From positions 8,733,501 to 8,797,500 of the forward strand of contig NC_059287.1 of NCBI RefSeq assembly GCF_017591435.1: a DNA stretch of 64,000 bases. Reading direction: 5' to 3'. This document shows, one piece after another, positions 1 to 11,719 of this stretch. The position numbers and the translations under genes are program-made. Numbering within the stretch: the stretch's first letter is position 1; every line of letters begins with the position of its first letter. This DNA is from Portunus trituberculatus. Lineage: Eukaryota > Arthropoda > Malacostraca > Decapoda > Portunidae. Below the pieces are notes generated by a model that saw nothing but the letters and a program-made list of their open reading frames with translations, was not told where the DNA came from and did no database searches.

Positions 1-1
1 A

Positions 2-1092
2 GAGGCCCTGGTGGAAGAAAAGGAGAAATTGATGGAGGAAAATGAAGCTTTGATTGGAGAGAAAAATGCTCTAATGGAGGAAAGAGGGAAAATGATAGAC
101 AAAACAAGTAAACTGACAGAAGAAAACTACAACCTGATTGGGGAGAAAAGTTATATGGTGGAGGAAAGAGAGAAATTAATTGGAGAAAAAAATTACATAG
201 TAGAAGAAAGAGACAAGTTGCTTGGAGAAAAAAATCATATGTTGGAGGAAAGAGAAGCCCTGATTGGAGAGAAAAATACCATAATGGAAGAAAGAGAAAT
301 CTTGATTGGAGAGAAAAGCAATATGGAGGAAAAAATAGACAAATTGATAGAGGAAAAACAAACCCTGACTAGAGAGAAAAATACCATGAATGAGATAAGA
401 AGGAAATTACTGGAGGAGAGAGACTTCTTAATTAAGGAGAAAAATATTTTGATGGAGGAAAAAGAGAAATTGTTGGAGGATAGAGAAAACCTCCTTGGAG
501 AGAAAAATACCATGATAGATGAAAGAAAGGCCCTGGTGGAAGAAAAAGAGAAATTGATTGAAGAAAAAGAAGTTTTGATTGGAGAGAAAAATGCTTTCTT
601 GGAGGAAAGAGGGAATTTGATGGAGGAAATAAACAAACTGAAGGAAGAAAACCACAACCTGATTAAAGAGCAAAGTTATATGTTGGAGGAAAGAGAAAAA
701 GTAATGGGAGAGAAAAATGATATGGTGGAGGAAAGAGACAAATTGCTTGGAGAGATTAATCATTTGGAGGAGGAAAGAGGGAAACTGATGGAGGAGAAAG
801 CAATCCTATTTGTAGAGAAAAGTACCATGATTGAGGAAAGAGACAAGGTGATTGAGGAAACAAGCAAACAGATTGAGGAAAGGAGGAAACTGGAAAAGGA
901 AGTGGAGAAACTTAGCAACTCCAACAAGAATCTAGAGAGGGAGAGAGATGAGGTGGAGATAAGAAAACAAGAGATGAAGAAGAGGGAAGAGGAGAGAGAT
1001 TCCCTCCATAATTCTCTCCAGCGACTGAGAGAAGAAATGGAAGGGAGGGAGGAGAAGTGGAGGAGTATGCAAGAGGAATGTCGCATTCTGAG
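2..1092 (+). CDS. Coiled-coil protein, long repeat-bearing exon (5' end outside window)
   Basis: Open reading frame of about 363 codons that is already open at the left edge, so the exon or gene begins upstream. The product is almost entirely Glu/Lys/Arg with Leu/Ile/Met at regular spacing. It is built of 14-residue units of the form LIGEKNxMxEERxK, which equals two heptads, so a continuous parallel coiled coil is expected. The last ~80 residues lose the repeat but keep coiled-coil composition. The exon ends AG|GTGAGT at 1092, an excellent donor, and the frame hits a stop one codon later if unspliced. No enzymatic motif, signal peptide or membrane segment is seen. The family is not recognised; centrosomal, golgin-like or cytoskeletal scaffolds share this composition, but that is only analogy. 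Confidence 0.75.
56..870 (+). repeat. 42-bp coding tandem repeat (14 residues per unit)
   Basis: The motif GGAGAGAAAAAT recurs at about 42 bp steps through the first exon, with some half-units of 21 bp. Phase is kept throughout, so repeat number can change without breaking the frame. Units differ mostly at wobble and at 4-5 residue positions, which indicates old duplication plus selection on the coiled-coil register. Confidence 0.75.
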
Positions 1093-1135
1093 GTGAGTGA
1101 GAGAAGAAGAGAAAAGAGTTTGCTAAATAAAATGG

Positions 1136-1140
<5 letters not shown>

Positions 1141-1209
<69 letters not shown>
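1141..1209. repeat. (GA)n microsatellite
   Basis: Sixty-nine bases of uninterrupted GA, 49 bp after the exon 1 donor, inside intron 1. Confidence 0.95.
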
Positions 1210-1212
<3 letters not shown>

Positions 1213-1574
1213 TGATACATATATAAATAATCAAATAAATATATACAAACAGGCATAAATAATGACATTTTAACTAGGTTGTTGTGATTTAATGAAATTA
1301 TTTAAATGAAGTGATTTGAGTCCATTTAAATCAGAGTAAAAAAATCATAATTCAAATCAAAATGAAATATCCTGTATTAGAAAAAAGTGATCTACTTGTA
1401 CAGGACACACATCATCTCTGCATGTCCTGTTTAGGTCCTACACTGGTCCTGTAGCAAGTCAGATACCAGTGAACCATTGTCTTCTTTTACAAGACAAATA
1501 TTTAAAAGCATAAGAAATAGGAATTAGTCTTTATATTGATTATAACAGCAGATGCAAATATGAAGTTCAATGGG
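1210..1574. other. AT-rich intronic spacer
   Basis: No open frame with recognisable product, no repeat structure and no splice-flanked exon is evident before the LINE-A1 3' end. Confidence 0.5.
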
Positions 1575-3653
1575 TGTCTTGTTTTATTGTACAGGTTCGA
1601 GCGGGCTCATAGTGTCCTGTCTCCATATCTCTATCTATCTAGTTTTTCTTTAAAGTTATGCACACTATGTGTTGCGACAATTTCCTTATCCAATGCATTC
1701 CATTTTTCCACCGTTCTGTGTGAAAAACTGTATTTTTCAACATTCTTCACACACTGCCTCATCCTGATCTTCTTTTCATGTCCTCTTGTCCTTCCATCTT
1801 CTTCCGCCAACAGCACCAGGTCTTCTTTGTCTATTTTTTCAATATCATTTACTATCTTATACATTATTATTAGGTCCCCACGTTCTCTTCTATTTTGTAA
1901 GGTTGGCAGTCCCATTTCCTTCAGTCGTTCTTCATATGTGAGGTCTTTTAATTCCGGCACCATCTTTGTAGCAATCTTCTGTATCCTTTCCAGTTTTCTT
2001 ATATCTTTTTTAGAGCTCGGAGACCATACCACTGCTGCATATTCCAGCCTTGGGCGTATCATGCTTGGATTTAATAAGGTGGTGAGCGTGGGATCGGGCA
2101 GACGTCCACGCGTAGGTTCGAATCCCACCACGTACAGCCTTAAAACACTTTGCCATTTGTCGAGTGGTTTAAAGTTACCTACATGTCACCATGATACCCA
2201 GCCTCTAGGTGGTTACACTCAAGATGAGCTTGGGTGGGGATATGGGACCTAATATGGGTACCACTATAAATGAAATTGCCTTCGCCACTAATGGGCGGAA
2301 GCTGAACATTGCTTCCCATACACTCTTCAAGTGTGCCTACAGGCGCTATAGGCCTTACGGTAAAAAAGAAAAAAATATATAATGAAATGCCACTCTTATA
2401 TTAGTCAACATCTTATATGATAGTCCAAATATCTTGTTTATGTGTTTATCAGGGCTCAGATTTTCTTGTATGATCACTCCAAGATCTTTTTCCTCTTCAG
2501 TCTTAGTTATTTGCTCTTGTCCCATTAAATAGTTCCATACTGGTCTTCTCTTACTCTTTCCTAGTTCCATTATGTGACATTTCTTGGCATTAAACTCCAA
2601 TTTCCACTTCTTGCTCCATTCATAGATCTTGTTTAAATCTTCCCGTAACAGCAGACAGTACTCTCTGGTTTTGATAACTTTTAGCAACTTTGCATCATCA
2701 GCGAATAAATTCATATAGCTTTTTATCCCAATGTGAATGTCGTTTACGTAAACTTGAAACATAATGGGGCCTAACACTGACCCTTGTGGCACTCCGCTAG
2801 TTACTTTACTCCAAGATGAGTATGTATCTCTGATCACAGTTCTCATTTCCCTATCCTTCAAATAATCTCTTGTCCATTCGAGCAAGGTTCCATGCGCACT
2901 GCGCAGTCATCCTATGTTCTCTAGTTTCCAAAGAAGTCTTCCGTGAGGGACTTTATCAAATGCCTTTTTGATGTCCAGGTATACTGTGTCTACCCATCCA
3001 TCTCTGTTTTCAAGTCCTGCAATAACTCTGGAGTAGAAGCTTATTAAATTTGATACACATGACCGCCCTGACCGCCTCTGAATCCAAATTGTCTGTTCAA
3101 TATGACTTGCTCCTCTTCTAGAAATTTAACCCACTTTTCTTTGATAATTATTTCACATAACTTCCCTACGACACTTGTAAGTGACACTGGTCTGTAGATT
3201 AGTGGTTCAGTTGCCTTTCCTCCTTTAAATAGCGGTATTACATTGGCTCTCTTCCACTCTAGTGGAACTTTCCCTTCATTTATTGAACTTTTAATTATTT
3301 TCCAAATTGGCTCCAGTGCTTGCTTGCTCTTTACATTCTTTTAACACCCAGCCTGATACACCATCTGGCCCCATTGCTTTTCTGACTTCCAACCTGTCCA
3401 GTAATCTTCCAATATCCTCTTTGTGCACTGCAATCTGCTGTAATCCTTGGCAATTTAATGTCCTATTAGGTTCTGTGAAATCATCATATTCAGTGAATAC
3501 CGTTTTGAAGCTTTCATTCATTATTTCACACATTTCTTTCTCTGTTTGGTATGTCTTTCCTTCTTTAATTTTTTTTTCAATTGTTTCCTTATTCTTTGTT
3601 TTGCCGTTTATAAACTTGCAGAAAAGTTTGGGTTCATCCTTGTTTTTATCCAC
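1575..3653 (-). pseudogene. LINE-A1 reverse transcriptase remnant
   Basis: Upstream linker and fingers are at 3291-3653 (KAMGPDGVSGWVLKECK), then a frameshifted stretch with the FRKGRS-type region, then the palm at 2355-2885 with SGVPQGSVLGPIMF and the catalytic LFADDAKLL, then the C-terminal region at 1631-2096 with RPRLEYAAVVWSP. The SINE at 2074-2380 splits palm from C-terminus. Compared with LINE-A2, about 30 bp next to the SINE junction are missing. Not translatable as one protein. Confidence 0.85.
2074..2380 (+). mobile_element. SINE-1 copy 1 (tRNA-derived, A-rich tail)
   Basis: The + strand carries an RNA polymerase III B box (GGTTCGAATCC, 2115-2125) 40 bp into a 300 bp unit that ends in an A-rich tail. 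It is over 85% the same as the copy at 12406. The left end starts at ATAAGGTGG, so the A box is truncated. It is inserted in LINE-A1 reverse transcriptase. Confidence 0.85.
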
Positions 3654-3799
3654 TACATCTTTCTCAAACTTTCTTTCTTCCTCTTCTTATTCTAATATGT
3701 TCTTTTCTAGTATCTTTGTACTACCGACTATTATAGTCATTTCCTTGCTTTAAAAGTTTCTTCCACGCTTTATCCTTTGCCTCTTTTGTTTTTATGCAT

Positions 3800-4862
3800 C
3801 TAGCATTGTACCATACATGTATTTTTTTTCTGAACTCTATAAACAGGTACAAACTTTTTTACTCCTTCATAGTATTTTTGTAAGAATATATCATATTTCT
3901 CTTGTACAGTCTTCCTGCACATGATATTACTCCACTCAATATCAGCAAAATATCTCTTTAATTTTTCAAAATTCGCTCTTGCATAATTTAATCTCTCTCC
4001 TTTATAGTCCTCTCTGTAACTTATCTCGTCTTCCTCCTGCATTTGTATCTCTACTGTCACATTATCACTTTTCCCTATTGGACTAAGGTATTGTATGATT
4101 GGAGGGGACTCTGATTTCTTTGTGAAGACTAAGTCAAGCAATGATGGTTCTTCTTCCCCCCTGTACTCGTACCTTGTGGACTCCTCCACCCACTGGTCCA
4201 TTGTATTAACCATAGTTAGCTGTAACACTTTCTCACTCCACTGCCCGGCATTTTCCATTACTTCCATCTCTCTCCAGTTTATTTTTTTTACAGTTAAAGT
4301 CTCCAACAAAGAGTATTCTTCTATCTCTTCTTATCATGTTATCTAGGCACTTTATTGCCTCTCTTTGAATATCTTTATGCTTTTCTGATCCCCATGCATT
4401 AATCTTTGGTGGAACATAAGTGACTATAATTTTTCTTTTCTATAAATCTTCTGTTCTGATTGTTACTCCCAATACTTCCACTTTATCCTCTCCATATTGC
4501 ACATCCTCCACACAAATGTTATCACGAACCATTGTCAGCACTCCTCCTCCCCCTTTATCCTTCCTGTCCCTCCTCCAGGTATTATATTCTTCCTCTTTAA
4601 AGTTGACATGGATCTCTTTTTTCAGTTTTGTTTGAACGATACACATTACATCTGGCTTTTTCTCTTTCAAATAATTCCTTACTTCCAATATATTTGATAA
4701 CAAACCATCTATGTTAGTATAAATCACTCTTAATTTATTACTTCCTCCACGACCTCCTCTTTTTTTCGTAGGTACCAGTTCTTTAGTCTCATATCCAGAA
4801 CCCTCCAGTAAAAATTCTTCTCTATCTCTGTCCTTTTGTCGTTTTTTTTTCCTTAGCTTCAC
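3800..4862 (-). pseudogene. LINE-A1 endonuclease remnant
   Basis: Exo-endo-phosphatase fold fragments. The N-terminal part (4440-4862) has YTNIDGLLSN, supplying the expected Asn, but the catalytic Glu motif that reads AETKL in LINE-B reads VQTKL here, a Glu to Gln change. The C-terminal part (3800-4309) has GKSDNVTVE where active copies have SDH, so the catalytic His is also lost. Two missing catalytic residues plus frame breaks show long decay. Confidence 0.75.
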
Positions 4863-5692
4863 TTCTTAGCACTTTCTCCTTTTCCCTTTCCTCTAGGTTC
4901 ATATCTCTTTTTATCCATATTTCCTTGTGATCGACATCATCGGCCAGCTTCCCTTTTCTAGCCATAATTTCCTCTACAGCCACTTGAGATCTCATTTTCA
5001 CCTTCATTGGTCTCTTTCCTCCTTCACTGTACCTTCCCAGTCTAATCACTTCCTCTACCTCCTGGTGAAATTCTTGTGTGCTGTCTTGTACTCGTTTGAT
5101 AACTGTTTTGGCCATTTCCCTTTCTTCACGTTCTCTTGTGAATTTATTTGGATTTTTCTTTTCTCTCCTCCCATAAATCACAAAGCTTTTTTTTCTTGTC
5201 CACTGCATCTCGCACTAAATCTTCCTTCTCCTTGATAATCTCTATTACAGCGACTTTGGTGTTCTCCTGAATTTGCCTCCTTACGACTTCTTAAAATTTG
5301 ACTTTTTCCTCTTCTTGCTCTTGTTTCCATCCATTTCTTAATTCTTTCAACTTGTTATCACCTAGACCACCTTCTACCCTGTCTGTAATCCCGTGCTGCA
5401 CTTTATCCTGCAAGTTCTTTAGAGAGCTTTCATAATTTTGACATATTGTTTTAAGAACATCATTTTGTTTCCTTATTTCTAGAATCTCCTCTTTCTATTC
5501 TTGGTTTATTTCACTTACTTTCTCACATTCAGTTACTCTTAGTTTCAGGGCTGTGTTTTCTGCAAGCAGTCGGTCTTGTTTATCCATAAAACTGGTCATC
5601 ACCTCCTTCATGTATCTTAATTCTCTTTCTACATTAACAAGTCTTCTCATATTACTTCGTTCATCCCGGAAACCAGAGAAATCCTTATCCAT
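4863..5692 (-). pseudogene. LINE-A1 ORF1 remnant
   Basis: The N-terminal piece (65 residues, start ATG at 5692) begins MDKDFSGFRDERSN and runs into a coiled coil rich in Glu/Lys. After a frame break the segment at 4822-5208 continues with a basic RNA-binding-like region (GRYSEGGKRPMKVKMRSQ), the same place where LINE-B and LINE-E ORF1 proteins carry PIKILLKSQ or PIRIKLKSQ. ORF1 proteins of this kind bind the element RNA. Several internal stops make it non-functional. Confidence 0.7.
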
Positions 5693-5700
5693 ACTATTAT

Positions 5701-5838
5701 CAGTCAGTTTTCTTAAACCTATAGGGGTTTCTATAATGCGTTGGTTCCCACTCGGCGTATGTTTTGGTTCCGCCTGGCAGCGCTACTTGGTTCCATCTCT
5801 CTCTCTCTCTCTCTCGTTGTTCATTATCTATATGTGGT
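5701..5838. other. Probable LINE-A1 5' UTR with short (CT)n
   Basis: No open frame. It contains a 20-base CT run near 5790. The position just upstream of the ORF1 ATG suggests element 5' UTR. Confidence 0.35.
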
Positions 5839-6444
5839 CTAACACTTATTTCCTTTGGAGATAGGAGAACCTATGGCCCCCTCTCCCCTGTACATACGTC
5901 TAAGCCTGTGGTCCAACTCCTTTTGAAGTAATCTCAGCGAGCTGCTCAGAATGCGTGCGTTCTGCTCGACGGCTCCGCGGTGTGTGTTCCGATACTTTGG
6001 CCAAATTTCTTCACCAACTTTCCCGACTTTGAACATTAATTTTGCCATCAGGAAGGTCAAATATTGTGATGTCGACACTTCCACAACAATTTTACACCCT
6101 TTATCGATGAGTTCCCGGCCATAACTCAAAACTGGCATTTTTGAGGGCTATCCCTCTTTTGTGGGTGGGGCCTCAAGTATTGGTCTTATTTACTTAGGAT
6201 CAGTGTCATGTATGCTGCCTCAAGACTCAGTAAGATCTAGATTTGTACCACTTACAATGTCATATCGACTGATGAGTAACATTCTAGCCATCTGGAGTAG
6301 GGAGTCCATAGCTGGCACTACACTCTCTCTCCCATATTTTGCACTGAGCTCACCACCACTTGTTTCTATCTTGATCCATGTGAGAACCTCTCTCCATCCA
6401 TGTTTCACCGTAGCAATATTGATAAAGTGCCAACATTCCACCAT
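5839..6444 (-). pseudogene. Unrecognised decayed coding region (two in-frame ORF pieces)
   Basis: Two open stretches on the - strand (6220-6444 and 5839-6138) lie in the same reading frame, separated by stop codons at 6220 and 6190. Residues such as KHGWREVLTWIKIETSGGE and KELDHRLRRMYRGEG look protein-like rather than low-complexity. I recognise no family. It could be the 5' part of LINE-A1, a processed pseudogene, or chance. Confidence 0.25.
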
Positions 6445-7632
6445 TAAGTTTATAGCTTTCTTGATATTAGAATTATAAAAGAAATAAATGGATAAAAAGG
6501 TTTTATAAAGTCTATCTATCTCAGAGATTAGACGACTAGATGCCAGCAGAAGTGGATGGCAGAGGAGGTAGGTGCAGAGGATGGGAGGAATTTATTTTAT
6601 TTCATGTCTTTTTGGATACTTTCATTTGCCATAAACTCTCAAGTAATTCCTGAACTTAACTTTCCTACTCCAAAGGGGTTATCACACTGGGCTATTTTTC
6701 TTTCAACCCCCCCAAGAATTTGGTGGGTATTGCCGATCTCCAGCACTTTTACTCTGAGTGTTGGAGCAGTTTTGCAGTGTGCAATGTTTGGGAAAGAATC
6801 AGATACACTGCAGCAAAATTCAGTCAAATGACATTTTATGTAGGTAAATTGTTGAGAAAAAAAACAGCTGACCATGATTATTTTACTTATTGCATAATTT
6901 GCAATAAAGTAATGATTTCACATGAATGAAATGAAAAGAAAAGCAAGCTGGCAATCTCAAACTGGTCTTTCCTTGCTAACCACTGCTGCCTCCACACATG
7001 CCTTTTTTTCTTATCTTTCAGCTCATTTCAGTGGGCATATAGTAGTGGTGCAGTGACAATTCTTGAATAGAACCATGTTGTCTTAAGAGGTCTACTGTTC
7101 CTGGTGCAAGAGATGAATGTAAAGAAATGTGTGTTATGTGTCTGCTAGCTGTCGCGGATGCTGGCTGAACTTGACGTTTGAGGTAGCATGTAGGAGGAAA
7201 ATAACCCAGAGTGATACCCATTCCTAATTGTTGAACTCAAAGGCTACCTTATTTATTTTTTTTTTTTTACTTCACGTTTGCTTAACTTAATTTTCTTTAC
7301 TGCTTTCTTACTTTTTTTTTGTCATGGTTTCCTATTTTTCATCTGCAAAGCACTTTATAAAGAGGTTGTCCTAGCAGATTTATTTAATTTCTCCTTTTCA
7401 GAATTTTTTGGAAATGGATGTCATTTCATAGTACCACTTTAGGACTCATGGTCAAATATAAGAAATTTGCCTAAATGACTGAACAAAAAGCACAAAATGC
7501 TAGTACACCACAAGAAATGCTTCCATGTGGGAAAAAAAATCCATGGGAGGTGAACGCGTCGGACAAGGGATGCTGGGCGTTAGCTGTACCAAATTGTAGT
7601 GTCGTACATGGAGCTAGCTTGTAATTCAAGTT
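6445..7632. other. Intronic sequence without recognised gene
   Basis: Only short frames without recognisable composition. T-rich tracts occur near 7250-7320. The phase of exon 1 (2) does not fit exon 2 (0), so an additional small exon should exist somewhere between 1093 and 7939, possibly here, but none can be singled out. Confidence 0.4.
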
Positions 7633-7785
7633 TTGGCTCAGAAGTCAATACAAAAAATTTACCAAGCTACAGGTCATATCTTGAATTACTTGCAAGATGG
7701 TGGGCTTATATATCAAGATTCCACTATATTTCAGTTAGCAAATGAACCAAGCAAGCATAAAACTAGAGAGGAGATGTATAGTAAT

Positions 7786-7840
7786 AGTGGTAATAGTAAT
7801 AATGGTAGTAGTAGTAATAGTAGTAGTAGTAGTAGTAGTA
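7786..7840. repeat. Imperfect (AGT/AAT)n trinucleotide repeat
   Basis: About 55 bp of TAGTAG/TAATAG units. It makes an artificial Ser/Asn run in one frame; I see no reason to call it coding. Confidence 0.8.
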
Positions 7841-7939
7841 ATCAAATTCTCAACAATTACAATCTAGAAAAAGAAGAAACTAAATTGAAATACATAAAAA
7901 GAGAAATACCCCAATAATTTTCCTCCATTTCCTTTGCAG

Positions 7940-8065
7940 CAAGTTGAGAGTGAGAGGGAGGAAATGCATAGGAAAGTGAAGGAGGTGAAAGAGGAGTTTG
8001 ACAATTACCGGCAAGTGATACTGATGCTGGACAGACAGAGAGGACTGGTGTCCTGTGCAGCAGAG
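7940..8065 (+). CDS. Coiled-coil protein, 42-codon exon
   Basis: Flanked by a pyrimidine tract and TTTGCAG before 7940 and GAG|GTAAGG after 8065. It is 126 bp and phase 0 at both ends. It encodes QVESEREEMHRKVKEVKEE and then a less charged segment with a DRQRGLVSC stretch. Composition continues that of the first exon, on the same strand. The upstream exon ends in phase 2, so these two cannot be joined directly; an exon is missing between them or the first donor differs. Confidence 0.7.
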
Positions 8066-8070
8066 GTAAG

Positions 8071-8189
<119 letters not shown>

Positions 8190-8333
8190 AAATCATCTAT
8201 TTATAATTCTAAAGTATGTAAATTTAATCCAACTTCCTTTTCTCTCACTCTCTCATTCATATGAAGAAAATGAAGAAAGATCATAAAATCAGTATTCATA
8301 CTATTTTGATTTATCTTATTCTCTCTCACACAG

Positions 8334-8921
8334 GTGCAGAGGGAGAGAGAGGAGAAATTAGAGAGGCAGGTCTACAGTTTGGAGAAGATCAACAGAGCTC
8401 TGCATCATAACCTTCTCTCTCTGCAAAGAGAGAGAAGAGCAATCACTGTGGAAGAAGAAAAGAAGGAAAATGAAGAAGAGAGAACAGACAATGGACAAAT
8501 GATGATGGAAGAAGAGGAGGAGGAAGTTAATAAATATATGGATAAAATGGAGAAAATGATGGTGGATGATTATTATAAAGGAGATGAAGATGAGGAGGAG
8601 GAGGAGAACCATCTGAAAATCAAAGTTAAAGGTTATAATAAGACTCTGATGAGCTTAGAAATGTGTTACTTTATTTTTACTAATCAGTTGAAAGCCACAA
8701 TGCAAGAAATAGAGGCTAATGAGAAACCTCACAGCACAATAGGTCCCAAACCAAAGAGCACCACAGCAGCACCCAAACTGCCACTCCTTAAGGGTGCAGC
8801 AGCACAGAGATTCTCAGCACTGATGAAAATAAAGGAGAGAATGTGGAAACTAAAAGGGAAAGTGGAGTCTTTGGGGAAGTCTGCCCATCTTCTTCACATG
8901 GAGTTTGAGAACTATATGGAG
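8334..8921 (+). CDS. Coiled-coil protein, 196-codon exon
   Basis: The acceptor CTCACACAG precedes 8334 and the donor GAG|GTAAGT follows 8921; 588 bp, phase 0 at both ends, so it joins the 7940-8065 and 9309-9449 exons in frame. The N-terminal third is charged coiled coil (REREEKLERQVYSLEKINR). The middle is an acidic block of Glu/Asp runs (EEEEEVNKYMDK). The last third is less charged with a Pro/Thr/Ala linker (PKPKSTTAAPKLP) followed by another helical segment. No family is recognised. Confidence 0.75.
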
Positions 8922-8928
8922 GTAAGTG

Positions 8929-9109
<181 letters not shown>

Positions 9110-9308
9110 CAGATTATCTGATTTTCTGTAACTTATTTATGTACTTCATCTTATTTTTGCCTCTCATCTCGAACTTATTGCCACATTGATTCCTCTTCAT
9201 TTTCATTTATCCTCACTCTTTACATGCCTCATATCCATTAGATTTTTTCCATCAGCTCTGCCTTATCACTAGAATTTACATAATTTCCACTTCATTTTTA
9301 CCTTACAG

Positions 9309-9449
9309 GGATTGTTGGATCAAAGCACAAGTCTAGAGAAACTGCAGCACCAAGTGGAGCAAGAAGTGGTAGATATGAAGGAGAGGCTGGTACAAGTTGT
9401 TCTTCACCTAAGAGAAATGGGAGGACGCCTCATCTCTCACTCAAAAATG
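9309..9449 (+). CDS. Coiled-coil protein, 47-codon exon
   Basis: The acceptor CCTTACAG precedes 9309; the frame is phase 0 and reads GLLDQSTSLEKLQHQVEQE, again coiled coil. It either ends at ATG|GTTAGT (9449/9450) or continues five codons to TAG at 9465-9467. The stop lies at the edge of the inverted-repeat element starting at 9463, so that element may supply the terminator of a truncated isoform. No poly(A) signal or further exon is visible to the right. Confidence 0.65.
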
Positions 9450-9462
9450 GTTAGTTTTTACC

Positions 9463-9994
<532 letters not shown>

Positions 9995-9999
9995 TTGTA

Positions 10000-10517
10000 T
10001 ATTACAGGGTTTGAGCTGGGCTTATAGTTACCTGTCTTCATATCTACTTTATCCAACTTTTCCTTAAATTTATGCACACTTTCTGCTGCTACAATGTCTT
10101 CACTGAAGCCGTTCCAGATGTTCATCATTGTATATGGAAAACTAAACTTTTTAATGTTCCTCAAACACTGGCTTTTCATGATTTTCTTGAAGTCTTGTCT
10201 ATTTTTTTCATATGGTTTACTGTCTTATACATTGTGATTAGGTCTCCTCTCTCCCTTCAAACTTGTTAGTTCCATTTCCTTCACTCTTTCTTCAAAGGGA
10301 AAATCCTTTATTTCTGGCACTAGCTTTGTAGCAATCCTTTAGATTCTTTTTGTACTTTCCTAATGTCCTTCTGCATACTGTATATGGTGACCATGCCACT
10401 GCTGCATATTTTTGTCTAGGTCTTATCGTAGTGGTTATGATGATCTTTTCATTATACTCTTATCCATGTAATTGAACACCATCCTGATATTTGTTAGTGT
10501 CTTGTATATTGAAGCAA
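10000..10517 (-). mobile_element. LINE-A3, 3' terminal fragment
   Basis: The - strand matches the C-terminal region of LINE-A reverse transcriptase (MKSQCLRNIKKFSFPYTMM, then ESVHKFKEKLDKVDMKTG) and its 3' UTR. It is 5'-truncated, as expected for incomplete reverse transcription, and decayed by frameshifts. No (AC)n tail is left; the left side abuts the inverted-repeat element. Confidence 0.7.
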
Positions 10518-10997
10518 AAAAAAAACCCATTTATATGTCTTTCTTAACCCATTAATGTCCGGCCATAGATCCCGTTTGAATTTTTTAGTGAAATTTTGTA
10601 CAAATGATGTCTATGGGATTAGGAATGCAAATAAAAAAGAAATTTGTGAAAAGCCCATTCGGAAATGGGCGAAACAAACACGTCCTTTAAAGTACGCATG
10701 GGCACTGTCCCTGAATAAGCCTGTAAAATGAAACTTTGTATGAAACCTAAAAGGAAATGCTAGAAGTTTGTATATATAATGAAATATAGTGAACCTCATT
10801 AATCCAACATAGGAAAATAACAATATCAAATTTTTTTTTACTTTTTTCCTTTATTTATTACTGTAGTATTTCTTCAGCTTAGATTGAAATCTAACAAAAT
10901 TGCATGAAAGCATGTAAGGATAATACTAGCATTGCAATGCACCTGAAAAAGGCATGCCCTTTATTGACAAAAAAATTAGTTACAACTAGACTTGTTA

Positions 10998-11661
10998 TCA
11001 CTGATGATAGGCCTCAAAGCAGTCTGGATGCAGTCCCACATTGCATCTGCAACACCTGTAGAGGGTCCTGCTTTTGCAGTGCTTGCAGACGCTTTTCCTT
11101 TCAGGAGTCTTGATCACAATGTGGTTTCCACTGTCCCTCCTGACGTCTGCCAGAGTACTGGGGGAGAGAGTTGGGAGTGTGTGGATACGACTGGTGTTGC
11201 TCTCACCATGGAGCATTATTGTCATTTCCACACATGATCGAATGAAGCTCAAGAGAGGCATCTTTTCATTGTCCTTGATGCCCATCACTATTCCCACCTT
11301 ATGATACAGATGCCAGGCCTGGACAAAAGAGACATTTGATGACGATGGTCCAGGAACCACCATCATGTTATCGAGAACAGCTTCATCCTGTGCCACCTTC
11401 ATTGTTCCCATCTGATCCTTTTCCTCTGTCCAGGTGTCTATTTCGTCGTCAGAGTTGTAGGTGTGATGGGTTTCCAGCTCCGCCTGCTGGTTCATCAGCC
11501 GTCTACCCACATGATTTGGATCTTTTGGTCCACTTTCCTTGTCGTCATCACTGTCTTTGTCACTGATAGTGTTGTCTTCATTAGGAGGGAGAAGGACGAT
11601 GTTAGTCGATCTAATGGATGGATCTTCCTCTAACATTGAGAGTACTTGTTCCACTGTCAAT
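10998..11661 (-). pseudogene. piggyBac transposase, internally deleted
   Basis: The N-terminal acidic segment (LTVEQVLSMLEEDPS, then SDKDSDDDKESGPKDPNH) is followed within ~60 residues by the family's C-terminal signature: AWHLYHKV, MPLLSFIRSCVEM, and a Cys-rich finger KSVCKHCKSRTLYRCCRC ending CFEAYH. The ~300-residue DDD catalytic domain that should lie between is absent, so this is a deletion derivative that could not catalyse transposition but keeps DNA-binding ends. The frame itself is open for 221 codons. The upstream boundary is an acceptor (TTTTGTTTTAG) at 11662. Confidence 0.75.
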
Positions 11662-11719
11662 CTAAAACAAAACATAAGCACAAAAGAAAATAGAAACAGG
11701 AACATACGAAAAATATTAC

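Larger units (their letters stand above)
1575..5700 (-). mobile_element. LINE-A1, decayed non-LTR retrotransposon (CR1/Jockey-like)
   Basis: Reading on the - strand from about 5692 down to 1575 the order is ORF1 with coiled coil, apurinic-type endonuclease, reverse transcriptase, then a short 3' region. This is the standard two-ORF LINE layout. All frames are broken by stops and shifts, so the copy is dead. It lies antisense in intron 1 of the coiled-coil gene. Its 3' end (ATTGTACAGG on the + strand) matches LINE-A2 at 57.8 kb, but here no (TG)n tail remains. It is interrupted by a SINE at 2074-2380. Clade assignment to CR1/Jockey is by protein style only. Confidence 0.85.

Noticed and set aside
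912..1268. Ser-Leu repeat frames across (GA)n/(CT)n arrays (also 8005-8206, 8926-9189, 9492-9743)
   Set aside because: Frames exist only because dinucleotide repeats lack stops; no coding signal outside the array.
2115..2125. tRNA gene from the GGTTCGAATCC box
   Set aside because: No acceptor stem or cloverleaf; the unit is a 300 bp repeat with an A-rich tail, that is a SINE.
1536..2252. 238-codon + strand frame
   Set aside because: Antisense of LINE-A1 reverse transcriptase, whose motifs are on the - strand.
7633..7917. 94-codon frame with Ser/Asn run as an extra exon
   Set aside because: Depends on an AGT/AAT microsatellite and lacks convincing splice sites in the needed phase.
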